A stretch of 64,000 nucleotides of DNA, taken from positions 62,001 to 126,000 of the forward strand of contig CAJXUA010000005.1 in assembly GCA_913060695.1 (NCBI GenBank), written 5' to 3'. This DNA is from an uncultured Gammaproteobacteria bacterium (GTDB taxonomy: Bacteria > Pseudomonadota > Gammaproteobacteria > Pseudomonadales > Pseudohongiellaceae). Position 1 is the stretch's first letter. Every line of letters starts with the position of its first letter. The notes under the pieces were generated by a model. It saw only the letters and a program-made list of their open reading frames with translations, was not told the DNA's origin and did no database searches. Below, one piece after another: positions 34,553 through 44,212 of this stretch. A program made the translations under genes and the position numbers.

Positions 34553-36841
34553 TTGAATCAAACAGCAGAAGTGGTTGAAGCGAAGGAACCAGAGCCTCAG
34601 GACGAGTTCGTCCGCGGTCTGTCGCTGGTCTATCAACGGCTTAAACAGAGCAAACACCTCAAAAAGGCCATGAAAGAGGTGGAGCAGTCTTTATTGGACC
34701 TGTTGGGCGTGCGGCTGTTCACGATTTACCAATGTGTACAGAATGGCAAAGAAGTCTTGGCCAGCTTTAAAGGGGGAGATCCCCTCGATGACAACAGCAC
34801 GGAGATTCGCGTCCCCTTTAGCCCAACCTCGCTAGCGGGCTATGTTGCCCTTAGCCAGCGCGCCTTAGTCATCCGCAACGTGCTTGATCAGCAAGAACTC
34901 CTCGATATTCACCCACGCCTCAAATTCGACCGCCGCTTTAGCGATGCTAAGGGTTGGGCTGTGAAGTCCATGATCGTAGTTCCGATCAAAGACGGCATTC
35001 TGCTTGGCGTGTTGCAGCTGATTAATTTCGAGGGCGATCGCGATTTCAGCAAGACCGATTTAAAGCACGCGATGATGGTGTCGCAGATGCTTGCCAAGCA
35101 GTTTCGATCGGAGCTGCAGAGCACTCAGGGGCCATACGATTTCCTAGTGCAGAAGAACAAAATTTCCAGCCAGGAGCTGGAGGAAGTGCAAAATAAAGTA
35201 GGCCTGTATGGGGGCTCTGTGTCTCGCATACTCATGGAGGACTACAGCATCGAGGCAGATGCCATTGGCGCATCGCTCGAGTTCTATTATCGCGTTCCCT
35301 ATATGAAGTATCAGGCAGGCGTAACTCTGCCAGCCGAGCTGTTCGAGAACATCGGAGTCAGCTACTTACGTAAGAATTTGTGGCTGCCAATCGCGGGGGA
35401 TAAGAACGAGGCGGTGATCCTCATCGATGATCCGAGCGATTATCAGCGCATCATGGAGATTCAGGGAGTACTCAATGCTCGTAACTATGCGTTCCGTGTA
35501 GGGCTGCCGGAACACATACTGCAGTATCTTCGAGACGATGACGGCTCCGATATGGAGGCGGGTTTCGACGACGTGTTCTCGCGTCTCGAGGAGCAAGGCG
35601 CTGTCGAAGTAGAGTCCGAGGAGGAGAGCGAAGAGGAAAATCTCGCCGCAACCTCCGCCATCATCCAGTTGGTTAATCGCATCATTACAGAGGCGGATCG
35701 ACTAGGGGCCTCGGATATTCATGTGGAGCCCGGTAAGGATCAGTCTGCGGGTAATGTCCGGATACGTGTCGACGGTATTTGTCGCGAACTATTGAAGGTG
35801 CCTAAGGAGCATACCTCTGCACTAATTGCGCGCATAAAGGTGATTTCGCGGCTCAATATTGCAGAGCGACGCCTGCCTCAAGATGGCAAGTGTAAGCTCA
35901 AAGTGCGGGGCAAGAAGCTCGAGCTGCGAGTGGCGACTGTACCGACGGTTAACGGCGAGAGTGCGGTACTGCGTTTGCTTGCTGCGGGCAGTGCGATGCC
36001 ATTAGCGAAACTGAACCTCTCCAAGCCCAATTACGACAAGATTGTTGAGCTTTCGGCTCACCCCCATGGATTGCTTTTAGTGGTTGGCCCTACAGGCTCT
36101 GGTAAGACCACCACGCTGCACGGAGTGCTCGGCTATATCAACACGCCTGATCGTAAGATATGGACTGCTGAGGACCCTGTGGAGATCACTCAGCCGGGTT
36201 TGCAGCAGGTACAAGTGCTGCCTAAGATTAATTTCACCTTCGCCACCGCGATGCGCGCGTTTCTGCGGGCAGACCCCGACGTAATTCTAATTGGCGAGAT
36301 GCGTGACCACGAGACCGCGAGTATCGGTATCGAAGCCTCCTTGACCGGTCACTTGGTGCTCTCGACTCTGCACACTAACTCTGCGCCGGAGACCATCACG
36401 CGTCTTCTCGACCTTGGTCTTGATCCTGTCAATTTCTCCGACGCCCTGTTAGGGGTTTTGGCGCAACGCCTTATGCGCACACTGTGTGGCGCTTGTAAGG
36501 AAGAGTACAGCCCAGAGAAGCATGATCTCGATCATCTGATCAATACATATGGTCGTGAACAGTTTCCAGAGCTGGGCGTGGATTTAGAGAATGTCCGTTT
36601 GTTCCGCGCAGTTGGCTGCGATGATTGCGGGGGTACTGGATACAAGGGTCGAACCGGCATACACGAGTTGCTCACGGGCACCCATGAGCTGCGCAGCATG
36701 ATCTATAACAAAGCGGACTTGGACGACCTGCGCAAGCAGGCATTGCGCGACGGCATGCGCACCCTCAAACAGGACGGGATTAATAAGATTTTCATGGGCT
36801 TAAGTGATTATAAGCAATTGCTCAGGGTGGTCGCTGAGTAA
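34553..36841 (+). CDS. GspE/PulE-family ATPase with N-terminal GAF domain
   Basis: A 762-residue cytoplasmic ATPase. Domains: a GAF-like sensor (about 25-205, including AVKSMIVVPIKDGILLGVLQL), a GspE/MshE N-terminal domain (about 197-325), an acidic linker (about 340-365), and the secretion ATPase core. Walker A is GPTGSGKTTT at about 510, the Asp box and Walker B DPDVILIGEMRD at about 575, and a tetracysteine zinc site is formed by CGAC (about 644) and CDDCGGTGYKG (about 689). All catalytic elements look intact. The predicted start is TTG without a clear ribosome-binding site. No pilin, inner-membrane platform or secretin gene is nearby, so this is an orphan motor whose activity may be gated by the GAF ligand. 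Confidence 0.88.
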   Translation: MNQTAEVVEAKEPEPQDEFVRGLSLVYQRLKQSKHLKKAMKEVEQSLLDLLGVRLFTIYQCVQNGKEVLASFKGGDPLDDNSTEIRVPFSPTSLAGYVALSQRALVIRNVLDQQELLDIHPRLKFDRRFSDAKGWAVKSMIVVPIKDGILLGVLQLINFEGDRDFSKTDLKHAMMVSQMLAKQFRSELQSTQGPYDFLVQKNKISSQELEEVQNKVGLYGGSVSRILMEDYSIEADAIGASLEFYYRVPYMKYQAGVTLPAELFENIGVSYLRKNLWLPIAGDKNEAVILIDDPSDYQRIMEIQGVLNARNYAFRVGLPEHILQYLRDDDGSDMEAGFDDVFSRLEEQGAVEVESEEESEEENLAATSAIIQLVNRIITEADRLGASDIHVEPGKDQSAGNVRIRVDGICRELLKVPKEHTSALIARIKVISRLNIAERRLPQDGKCKLKVRGKKLELRVATVPTVNGESAVLRLLAAGSAMPLAKLNLSKPNYDKIVELSAHPHGLLLVVGPTGSGKTTTLHGVLGYINTPDRKIWTAEDPVEITQPGLQQVQVLPKINFTFATAMRAFLRADPDVILIGEMRDHETASIGIEASLTGHLVLSTLHTNSAPETITRLLDLGLDPVNFSDALLGVLAQRLMRTLCGACKEEYSPEKHDLDHLINTYGREQFPELGVDLENVRLFRAVGCDDCGGTGYKGRTGIHELLTGTHELRSMIYNKADLDDLRKQALRDGMRTLKQDGINKIFMGLSDYKQLLRVVAE

Positions 36842-36993
36842 GTGTTTTAGCCGAAAATCGGTCAAATTCTGCCTTCATTTCCCGCGTTTCATGACGCCGT
36901 TCAAACTTTCACACATTGCCTCTAAGTAAGTACTGGGCTTGCCGCTATAGTCAGTACTCAGCGAGTTATCTTCGCTGGACTGAGGTGTCTCCC

Positions 36994-37299
36994 ATGTTCA
37001 AATTCGCGCTTTACGCAGCTATTTTATTTATAACCCTTGGGGTGACGATTGCTAGGGAAACCTTAGCCCAGCTGGGCTTAGATTCGAATTATCTAGCGAT
37101 GGGGGTTCTCGCACTGTCTGTCACCGCCCTGCTTGCACACCGCAATTGGCTGCTCGTGGGCGTTGTTGCGCTTCTTTGCGTTATTATCAATCTGCCGCCG
37201 GAAATGCTTGGCGGTATTCAGATCGACCACGATCTTCTGATAGCGCTGTTGATAGGTGTAACAATTCTGCCCGTGGTACATCGCCTAGTCTTTCGCTAA
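36994..37299 (+). CDS. Small membrane protein, function unknown
   Basis: A 101-residue product starting at ATG 36994, eight bases after GAGG; a longer frame from 36916 adds a non-conserved-looking lead. Three hydrophobic helices cover most of the chain (about 4-20, 30-48 and 50-66, with a further hydrophobic end at 80-97). No motif is recognised. It is convergent with the anchored protein at 37304, four bases between stops. Confidence 0.6.
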   Translation: MFKFALYAAILFITLGVTIARETLAQLGLDSNYLAMGVLALSVTALLAHRNWLLVGVVALLCVIINLPPEMLGGIQIDHDLLIALLIGVTILPVVHRLVFR

Positions 37300-37303
37300 G
37301 GGG

Positions 37304-37738
37304 CTACTGGGCGGCAGGGCCCTGCATTACCTCGTATTCGCGCACCAGCCACTCACCATTTCGGTACACGAGCGATGCACGCACATCCGCTACTCCGCGC
37401 GAGTAGTGAGCGCGAGCACTCAGCTGCGCTTGGGGGGTCCCATTGGCATAGAACGCTGGCACGTCAATTTGGCCCTCCCACGGATCTAAAGCAATCAAAG
37501 GCAGATACTGTGTGATAAACGACATACTCGGGCTTCTCAGCTGCACTCCTTCATCTAGTTGTGCAAACAGTAAGCTTGGGTTGCCTTTCTCCAGTAGTGG
37601 CAGGCTGATCTCGTTGAGTGTGTCGTGGACCCTGCGCTCGATACGAGCACGGGTCGTATAATCGATGACTAAGAACACGACTACGAGACTGGCTGCGACG
37701 GCTACTCCAGAGAGAATAGAAAATCTGAGTGATTTCAA
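37304..37738 (-). CDS. Membrane-anchored periplasmic protein, function unknown
   Basis: A 144-residue product, initiated at TTG 37738 with GAGG nine bases upstream. One N-terminal membrane anchor (about 7-27) is followed by a helix and a beta-rich region ending VRASLVYRNGEWLVREYEV. This strand-turn-strand end resembles small NTF2/lumazine-like folds, but no family is assigned. A predicted promoter lies 50 bp upstream on the minus strand. Confidence 0.6.
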   Translation of the reverse strand: MKSLRFSILSGVAVAASLVVVFLVIDYTTRARIERRVHDTLNEISLPLLEKGNPSLLFAQLDEGVQLRSPSMSFITQYLPLIALDPWEGQIDVPAFYANGTPQAQLSARAHYSRGVADVRASLVYRNGEWLVREYEVMQGPAAQ

Positions 37739-37787
37739 AATGCACTACCTCATAACTGAGCGCTCTTAATAAGCTGCTCGGATGGCG

Positions 37788-37815
37788 ATTATAGAGCAAA
37801 AAAACCCAATGAAAA
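37788..37815 (-). promoter_or_regulatory. Predicted sigma-70 promoter for the anchored protein gene
   Basis: Read on the minus strand: TTTTCA (37810-37815), 16-bp spacer, TATAAT (37788-37793). It lies about 50 bp upstream of the TTG start at 37738, giving a leader of about 40 nt. Confidence 0.55.
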
Positions 37816-37826
37816 CAGCGCTCAAA

Positions 37827-37867
37827 GGGGGGCTATTTAACAAGAAATTTAAATGTGCCCCCTTTTT
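37827..37867 (+). terminator. Orphan factor-independent terminator
   Basis: GGGGGGC pairs with GCCCCC, with further pairing of ATTTAA/TTAAAT inside, followed on the plus strand by TTTTT. This is a textbook terminator shape, but no plus-strand gene ends here: the nearest, at 36994-37299, stops 530 bp upstream with a minus-strand gene in between. The minus-strand reading has only three T's after the stem. Confidence 0.65.
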
Positions 37868-38078
37868 ATGCACATACATTCCGAAATTGTCACTATTCTC
37901 CTATAAATATAGTGTTTTTCGCTCTGGGAACGTTCGATAGTTAACTATCTTGTTGAATAATATAGGTATTACTATTTGATCAAAAAATAAGCAAGTTGAG
38001 TCTAAGCGCTAGAATTTCAGTGTTTCAGGCGGTTATTTTCAAGTTATCAACGGACTTATCCACAGAATCTGTGGAAAA
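37866..38078. promoter_or_regulatory. DnaA-box-like cluster
   Basis: TTATGCACA (37866-37874, fits TTATNCACA), TTATCCACA (38056-38064, perfect high-affinity box) and, five bases later in the opposite orientation, TTTTCCACA (minus strand, 38070-38078). An AT-rich tract separates the first from the others. The arrangement could be a DnaA-regulated promoter or titration/reactivation site. A full origin is doubtful because only one GATC and no dnaA, dnaN or gidA gene is seen. Confidence 0.5.
37936..37949. repeat. 14-bp perfect palindrome
   Basis: GATAGTTAACTATC in the AT-rich gap, a plausible binding site for a dimeric regulator. It is not close to the start of either flanking gene (about 200 and 370 bp away). 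Confidence 0.5.
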
Positions 38079-38322
38079 CAATTCGCAGCATTTCCCCTTC
38101 ATACTTATAATTTGGCGTCAACCACTTAGAAGAGGGAATTCGCATAAATTTGACGATGGTAAATTTCCTAAAACAGTGCTGTGCAGAAATGGAACAAATA
38201 CCTCGCTTTTCTGTTACTAAAAGTGGCCACTGTGCGAGGCTAGTTCCAGATTTGCACTTTATCTACTATGGGCAAAGATGCTATCGTACTCGCGTATCAT
38301 CACTCTGAATCAGTAGCAGGCA

Positions 38323-38958
38323 ATGGTTGAACTAACTGGCAACATCCCTTTTTTGTGGCGACTGAGTCCGGAGTCTAGCGACGGACTTTGCGCTGTATCT
38401 ATGGTAGTCCCATACGAATCCGAAGATGATCGCCGCGATCTCACCATTGAGACTAGCGTCGTCAGCTTTGCTTCTGACAGTTCTCGTGCAGAGACTGAAG
38501 AAATGCTGGAATGGAATCAAGACGACATCAGTCTCTTCCTCAAGCTTGTCGCCCACGAGCAGGATGAAAAGCGCGTCATCGCAAACGATACTGTCCGTAT
38601 CGACCTCACTGACCCAGCCATCATCGATATTATTCACATCGTAGCCGCTGCTGGTTTCGGCATGGCCTACAATTCGTCCTCTGTAGTAAAAGCATCTACT
38701 GGATTTTATCCGGCCCATGACTGTGATATCGGCAGTTTTGCCTCTTTGAATACATTGATTGGATTCAAGCGTTGCGTAGTTGTCGATATCGACGGCGAGG
38801 AAGTAGTGTGTGTGCTTCTGGAAGATGTCGATGTCGAATCTATCGGCGAGTTCGATACTCTCAATCGCCATGATTTACTCCTCGTAAAGCGTGCAGACCT
38901 ATTGCACCCCGATTTCGCGATCACCACCGGGCGTCCAGTCTCGGCAACGGTGCATTAG
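38323..38958 (+). CDS. Acidic protein of unknown function
   Basis: A 211-residue soluble, acidic product with no signal peptide or membrane helix. Segments such as [20 protein letters not shown] and [20 protein letters not shown] suggest an alpha/beta fold. An AGCAGG sequence lies close to the ATG. The opposite strand carries an open frame of 179 codons over most of the gene, but its translation looks less protein-like and it has no clear start signals. No family recognised. It precedes prfC by 152 bp and appears separately transcribed. Confidence 0.6.
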   Translation: MVELTGNIPFLWRLSPESSDGLCAVSMVVPYESEDDRRDLTIETSVVSFASDSSRAETEEMLEWNQDDISLFLKLVAHEQDEKRVIANDTVRIDLTDPAIIDIIHIVAAAGFGMAYNSSSVVKASTGFYPAHDCDIGSFASLNTLIGFKRCVVVDIDGEEVVCVLLEDVDVESIGEFDTLNRHDLLLVKRADLLHPDFAITTGRPVSATVH

Positions 38959-39008
38959 CGACTCTCAGCAATGCTGCCGCTATGCTGTGCAGCGCCTCTC
39001 CACCCGGG

Positions 39009-39014
39009 TATAAT
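39009..39014 (+). promoter_or_regulatory. Consensus -10 hexamer upstream of prfC
   Basis: GGGTATAAT with TATAAT at 39009-39014; no convincing -35. It would give a leader of about 90 nt before ATG 39111, and it supports that start over the longer frame beginning at 38982. Confidence 0.45.
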
Positions 39015-39110
39015 TCGCGGCTTTGCGCGCACCCGCCAGGGCACAAAAACAAGTTTTGCAGGGGATATCGAGCGCCATCTAGCGCATTGCCCCGTATAGG
39101 AATCCTCAAC

Positions 39111-40697
39111 ATGAATCACAGTGCACTAGCTGCCGATATCAATCGTCGCCGCACCTTTGCGATTATCTCTCACCCCGACGCGGGCAAGACGACGATCACG
39201 GAAAAGTTGTTGCTGCTTGGTAGGCTAATCCAGAAAGCGGGTACCGTTAAGGGCAAGAAGTCCGATCGTCATGCCACCTCTGACTGGATGGCAATGGAGC
39301 AGCAGCGTGGGATCTCCGTGACCTCCTCGGTGATGCAGTTTCCCTATCTCGATCGCATGGTCAACTTGCTAGACACGCCCGGTCACGAAGACTTCTCGGA
39401 AGATACCTATCGCGTGCTGACAGCCGTGGACTCGGCACTCATGGTAGTCGACGGCGCCAAGGGCGTGGAAGAGCGCACCATCAAGCTGATGGATGTTTGT
39501 CGCCTGCGCGATACGCCGATCTTCACCTTCGTCAATAAGTTGGATCGCGACACTCGCGATCCGATCGAGTTGCTCGATGAGATCGAGACGATTCTCAAGA
39601 TTCGCTGCGCGCCGATCAACTGGCCTATCGGCATGGGTAAGGACTTTAAGGGGGTTTATAACCTCTATACGGACACCATCCATGTTTATCAACACGGTCA
39701 GGCGGATCATCTTTATGAAGACATTCGCATCGAGGGGCTCGACAGTCCAGAGGCTCGCAAGTTGTTGGGGGACGAGTTCGATAACTTGCAGATGGAGATA
39801 GAATTAGTTCGCGGAGCGAGCAATATATTCGAGTTAGAAGAGTACCGCGCTGGGCGAATGACACCAGTGTATTTCGGCACAGCGCTAGGGAATTTCGGCG
39901 TGCGTGAGATGCTGGACGAGTTTGTAGAGTATGCGCCATCGCCAATAGCGAGGGAAACTCAGACCCGCTTGGTGGAACCGCTGGAAGAGAAGTTCACTGC
40001 CTTCGTCTTTAAGATTCAGGCCAATATGGATCCGAATCACCGCGACCGCATCGCCTTCCTTAGGGTGTGCTCTGGCGCTTATACCCGAGGCATGAAGGTA
40101 ACTCATACTCGCCTTGCGAAAGAGATCCGGGTGAGCGACGCCGTGACCTTCCTAGCCGGCGAGCGCGAACAGGCACTGGAGGCGGTTTCGGGAGATATCC
40201 TCGGTTTCCACAATCACGGCACGATTCAGATCGGCGATACCTTTACCGAGGGTGAGTCGCTGCGCTTCGTGGGTATTCCCCATTTTGCGCCGGAGCTATT
40301 TAGACGCATACGCCTGAAGGACCCGTTGAAGACCAAGCAATTGCAGAAGGGGTTGAAACAGTTGTCGGAAGAGGGCTCTGTGCAGGTCTTCATGCCCGCC
40401 AAGAACAACGATTTGATCGTGGGTGCCGTGGGTGTATTGCAGTTCGAGGTGGTCGCCTTCCGCCTCGCGGACGAATACAAGGTCGATTGTATCTATGAGC
40501 CAGTGAGCGTTTATAGCGCCAGGTGGGTAACGAGCAAAGACCGCGCTAAATTGGATGAGTTCCGTAAGAAGGCCTATGACAATATCGCGATGGACGGTGG
40601 CGACCATCTTACCTACCTAGCGCCTAGCCGCGTCAATCTCGCGTTGATGCAAGAGCGTTGGCCGGATATCGAATTCCACGCTACGCGGGAACACTAA
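39111..40697 (+). CDS. prfC: Peptide chain release factor 3
   Basis: RF3 is the GTPase that recycles RF1 and RF2 from the ribosome after peptide release. ATG 39111 gives 528 residues, matching E. coli RF3 (529). GTPase motifs are present: G1 SHPDAGKTT, the G2 region around [10 protein letters not shown]3 [15 protein letters not shown]4 FVNKLDRD. The KMTP-like [15 protein letters not shown] and [20 protein letters not shown] segments are characteristic of RF3 rather than EF-G. AGGA lies nine bases upstream. The next gene, tgt, starts 12 bp after the stop and may be co-transcribed. Confidence 0.96.
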   Translation: MNHSALAADINRRRTFAIISHPDAGKTTITEKLLLLGRLIQKAGTVKGKKSDRHATSDWMAMEQQRGISVTSSVMQFPYLDRMVNLLDTPGHEDFSEDTYRVLTAVDSALMVVDGAKGVEERTIKLMDVCRLRDTPIFTFVNKLDRDTRDPIELLDEIETILKIRCAPINWPIGMGKDFKGVYNLYTDTIHVYQHGQADHLYEDIRIEGLDSPEARKLLGDEFDNLQMEIELVRGASNIFELEEYRAGRMTPVYFGTALGNFGVREMLDEFVEYAPSPIARETQTRLVEPLEEKFTAFVFKIQANMDPNHRDRIAFLRVCSGAYTRGMKVTHTRLAKEIRVSDAVTFLAGEREQALEAVSGDILGFHNHGTIQIGDTFTEGESLRFVGIPHFAPELFRRIRLKDPLKTKQLQKGLKQLSEEGSVQVFMPAKNNDLIVGAVGVLQFEVVAFRLADEYKVDCIYEPVSVYSARWVTSKDRAKLDEFRKKAYDNIAMDGGDHLTYLAPSRVNLALMQERWPDIEFHATREH

Positions 40698-41831
<1,134 letters not shown>

Positions 41832-41923
41832 GGCAGGCAAAAGTAGCCGCTTTAATGTCTTGAAATGGCCCCAACTGGCCCCACATAAGTTCATCACAAG
41901 AACACAAACGAGAGAGTATCAGT

Positions 41924-42253
41924 ATGGATTTTTTCATCAGCGCCGCCTACGCACAAGATGCAGGCCCTCAACAAAGCGTTACCTTCAATATCATCTTTAT
42001 CGGGGGCATGTTTGTCCTGTTCTACCTTATTCTTTGGCGTCCGCAATCTAAGCGCGCGAAAGAGCATAAGGAGTTGGTCACAGGCTTGGCGAAGGGTGAT
42101 GAAGTGCTGACCAGTGGTGGATTGCTGGGCAAGGTCACCAAAGTGACTGACGACTACGTGACTTTGCAAGTCGCCGATGGTGTAGAGCTGTGCATGCAGA
42201 AAGCTTCTGTTGCCGCTGCACTGCCAAAGGGCACTATTAAGTCAATTCAGTAA
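41924..42253 (+). CDS. yajC: Preprotein translocase subunit YajC
   Basis: YajC is a small single-span inner-membrane protein associated with SecDF and the Sec translocon. The 109-residue product has one membrane helix (about 25-43, FIGGMFVLFYLILWRP) followed by the family motif SKRAKEHKELVTGLAKGDEV and TSGGLLGKV, then a small beta-rich cytoplasmic domain. It lies between tgt and secD, its standard position. GAGAG is the ribosome-binding site. A short AGGCGC/GCGCCT hairpin lies in the 45-bp gap before secD. Confidence 0.96.
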   Translation: MDFFISAAYAQDAGPQQSVTFNIIFIGGMFVLFYLILWRPQSKRAKEHKELVTGLAKGDEVLTSGGLLGKVTKVTDDYVTLQVADGVELCMQKASVAAALPKGTIKSIQ

Positions 42254-42298
42254 CCGCTTCACAGGCGCCTAGCGCGCCTCTCACAAGAGTTTAGATCG

Positions 42299-44149
42299 AT
42301 GCTGAATAAGTTCCCACTCTGGAAAAACCTGCTCGTCGTCTTCGTGGTGTTGATGGCGGCCATCTATTCCGCCCCCAATCTCTACCCCGACGACCCGGCC
42401 GTACAGGTCAGCCATGAAGATAGCGATATTACCCAGTTCGATTTAGGCGCAATTACCGACGCATTGAGCGCGGAAAGTGTGAGCTATTTCGGCGAAGAGG
42501 TGGACGGCGGTACTGGGCTAGTGCGCTTCAGTAATCTCGAAGATCAGTTGCGTGGCAAAGCCATCATCGAGCAGACTTTAGGTAACGGCTATTTCACTGC
42601 CCTGAACCTAGCGCCGACGACACCGGGTTGGTTGCAGGCGATCAACGCGGGCAAGATGAGCCTTGGCCTAGACTTACAAGGTGGTGTGCACTTCTTGATG
42701 GAAGTCGACATGGACGCGGCGCTACAGCGTCGCATGGAGAATAATGTCAGCACCATTCGCCAGATACTGAGAAGTGAGCGAATTCGCTCTCGCTCTCTGT
42801 CTCTTGAAAATTCCAATCTCATCGTTGCGCGATTCGACAATGAGGAATCCCGCTCCGAAGCGCGTTCTTTGATTCGTGAGAATTTCGCGGACCTACAGAA
42901 CGTTACCCGCGAACAAGGCGAAGTTTTCTCGCTCGAGTTAAGTCTGTCGGATGCCGACATATTGCAATTACAGCGCGATACTATCGCCGCGAACAAGACC
43001 ACAATTCTAAACCGTGTGGACTCCCTCGGTGTGTCCGAGCCAGTGGTGCAACAGCAAGGCTCGAACCGTATCGTGGTGGAATTACCTGGTGTGCAAGACA
43101 CGGCACAGGCTAAACGAATTCTGCAACGCATCGCGACTCTGCAATTCCATCTGGAAGCCGCGCCAGGCGCGCCTTCTACTTCCTACACTACCTACGAGTA
43201 CCAAGGTCAGTTGATCGATGTCAGCAACGACGTGATCCTACAGGGCGACCGCGTGAGTAATGTGCGTTCGGCATTAGACCAGTCCGGTCTGCCACAGGTT
43301 GTTATCAATCTTGATGCCCAAGGCGGCGAACAGTTCAGCCGCGTAACGCGAGAGAATATCGGCACGCTCATGGACATCGTCCTGAGTGAGACGAAGACCC
43401 GCAGTACCTTTACTACTGCCGCCGATGGCGAAGTGACAGAGGTACAGGAAACCTACGAAGAGAAGCGCCTCATTAGCCACGCGACTATTCGAGCGGCCCT
43501 CGGGCGCGAGTTCGTCATTACGGGGCTGTCCACTACAGAAGCGAATGAGTTGTCCTTGCTGATACGCTCTGGCGCACTTGCTGCACCAATGTATTTTGTC
43601 GAAGAAAGGACACTTGGCCCAAGCTTAGGGGCTGAGAATATTAGGCAGGGCACGCAGGCGGTCTATCTCGGTTTCGGCTTGGTATTGATCTTCATGGTCT
43701 TCTACTACCGTATATTCGGCTTAGTTGCCAATGTTGCCCTAGCGGTGAACGTACTGCTGCTGATTGCGATCATGTCGATCATCTCTGCTACGCTGACCCT
43801 GCCGGGTATCTTCGGTATCGTCTTGATCGTGGGCATGGCGGTCGATGCGAACGTGCTGATCTTTACGAGAATTCGAGAAGAACTCGCCTCTGGGCTCTCG
43901 CCGCAAGGCGCGATCTCGGCTGGGTTTAACAACGCCTTTAGCACCATCGTCGATGCCAACGTCACCACGCTCTTGGTGGGCATCGTGTTGTTCTCTATCG
44001 GCACGGGGCCTGTGAAGGGCTTCGCGGTAACTCTGATGATCGGTATCGCAACCTCGATGTTCACGGCGATTATCGTAACGCGCGCGTTGATCAATCTGAT
44101 CTACGGTGGTCGAGCTGTCAAAGAGCTATCGATAGGGAAATATGCATAA
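42299..44149 (+). CDS. secD: Protein translocase subunit SecD
   Basis: SecD, with SecF, uses the proton gradient to pull exported proteins through SecYEG from the periplasmic side. The 616-residue product has an N-terminal membrane helix, a large periplasmic P1 region (LGLDLQGGVHFLMEVD at about 120, the D1 hallmark) and the RND-like transmembrane block. The latter carries GMAVDANVLIFTRIREE at about residue 510, including the proton-path Asp. Length matches E. coli (615). It is followed 63 bp later by secF. Confidence 0.97.
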   Translation: MLNKFPLWKNLLVVFVVLMAAIYSAPNLYPDDPAVQVSHEDSDITQFDLGAITDALSAESVSYFGEEVDGGTGLVRFSNLEDQLRGKAIIEQTLGNGYFTALNLAPTTPGWLQAINAGKMSLGLDLQGGVHFLMEVDMDAALQRRMENNVSTIRQILRSERIRSRSLSLENSNLIVARFDNEESRSEARSLIRENFADLQNVTREQGEVFSLELSLSDADILQLQRDTIAANKTTILNRVDSLGVSEPVVQQQGSNRIVVELPGVQDTAQAKRILQRIATLQFHLEAAPGAPSTSYTTYEYQGQLIDVSNDVILQGDRVSNVRSALDQSGLPQVVINLDAQGGEQFSRVTRENIGTLMDIVLSETKTRSTFTTAADGEVTEVQETYEEKRLISHATIRAALGREFVITGLSTTEANELSLLIRSGALAAPMYFVEERTLGPSLGAENIRQGTQAVYLGFGLVLIFMVFYYRIFGLVANVALAVNVLLLIAIMSIISATLTLPGIFGIVLIVGMAVDANVLIFTRIREELASGLSPQGAISAGFNNAFSTIVDANVTTLLVGIVLFSIGTGPVKGFAVTLMIGIATSMFTAIIVTRALINLIYGGRAVKELSIGKYA

Positions 44150-44212
44150 CAAGCCCAGCAAGGGTTTGTAGTGAAGCATTGAAATATTAAAGGGCAGGTG
44201 CTGGAGAAAAGT

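Larger units (their letters stand above)
37739..38322. other. AT-rich intergenic region with DnaA-box-like sites
   Basis: 584 bp between divergent genes. It contains a minus-strand promoter (37788-37815), a U-tract hairpin on the plus strand (37827-37867), a 14-bp palindrome (37936-37949), an AT-rich tract (about 37950-37990) and several DnaA-box-like 9-mers (37866-38078). Short frames here (up to 74 codons) lack ribosome-binding sites and are not called. Confidence 0.65.

Noticed and set aside
37739-38322. Chromosomal replication origin
   Set aside because: Only three good DnaA-type boxes and one GATC are visible, and none of the usual neighbours (dnaA, dnaN, gidA, mioC, rpmH) is present. 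Kept only as a DnaA-box cluster.
38332-38871. 179-codon minus-strand frame opposite the acidic unknown gene
   Set aside because: No ribosome-binding site, and the plus-strand frame is longer and spans the whole interval. Not fully excluded, so listed under findings.
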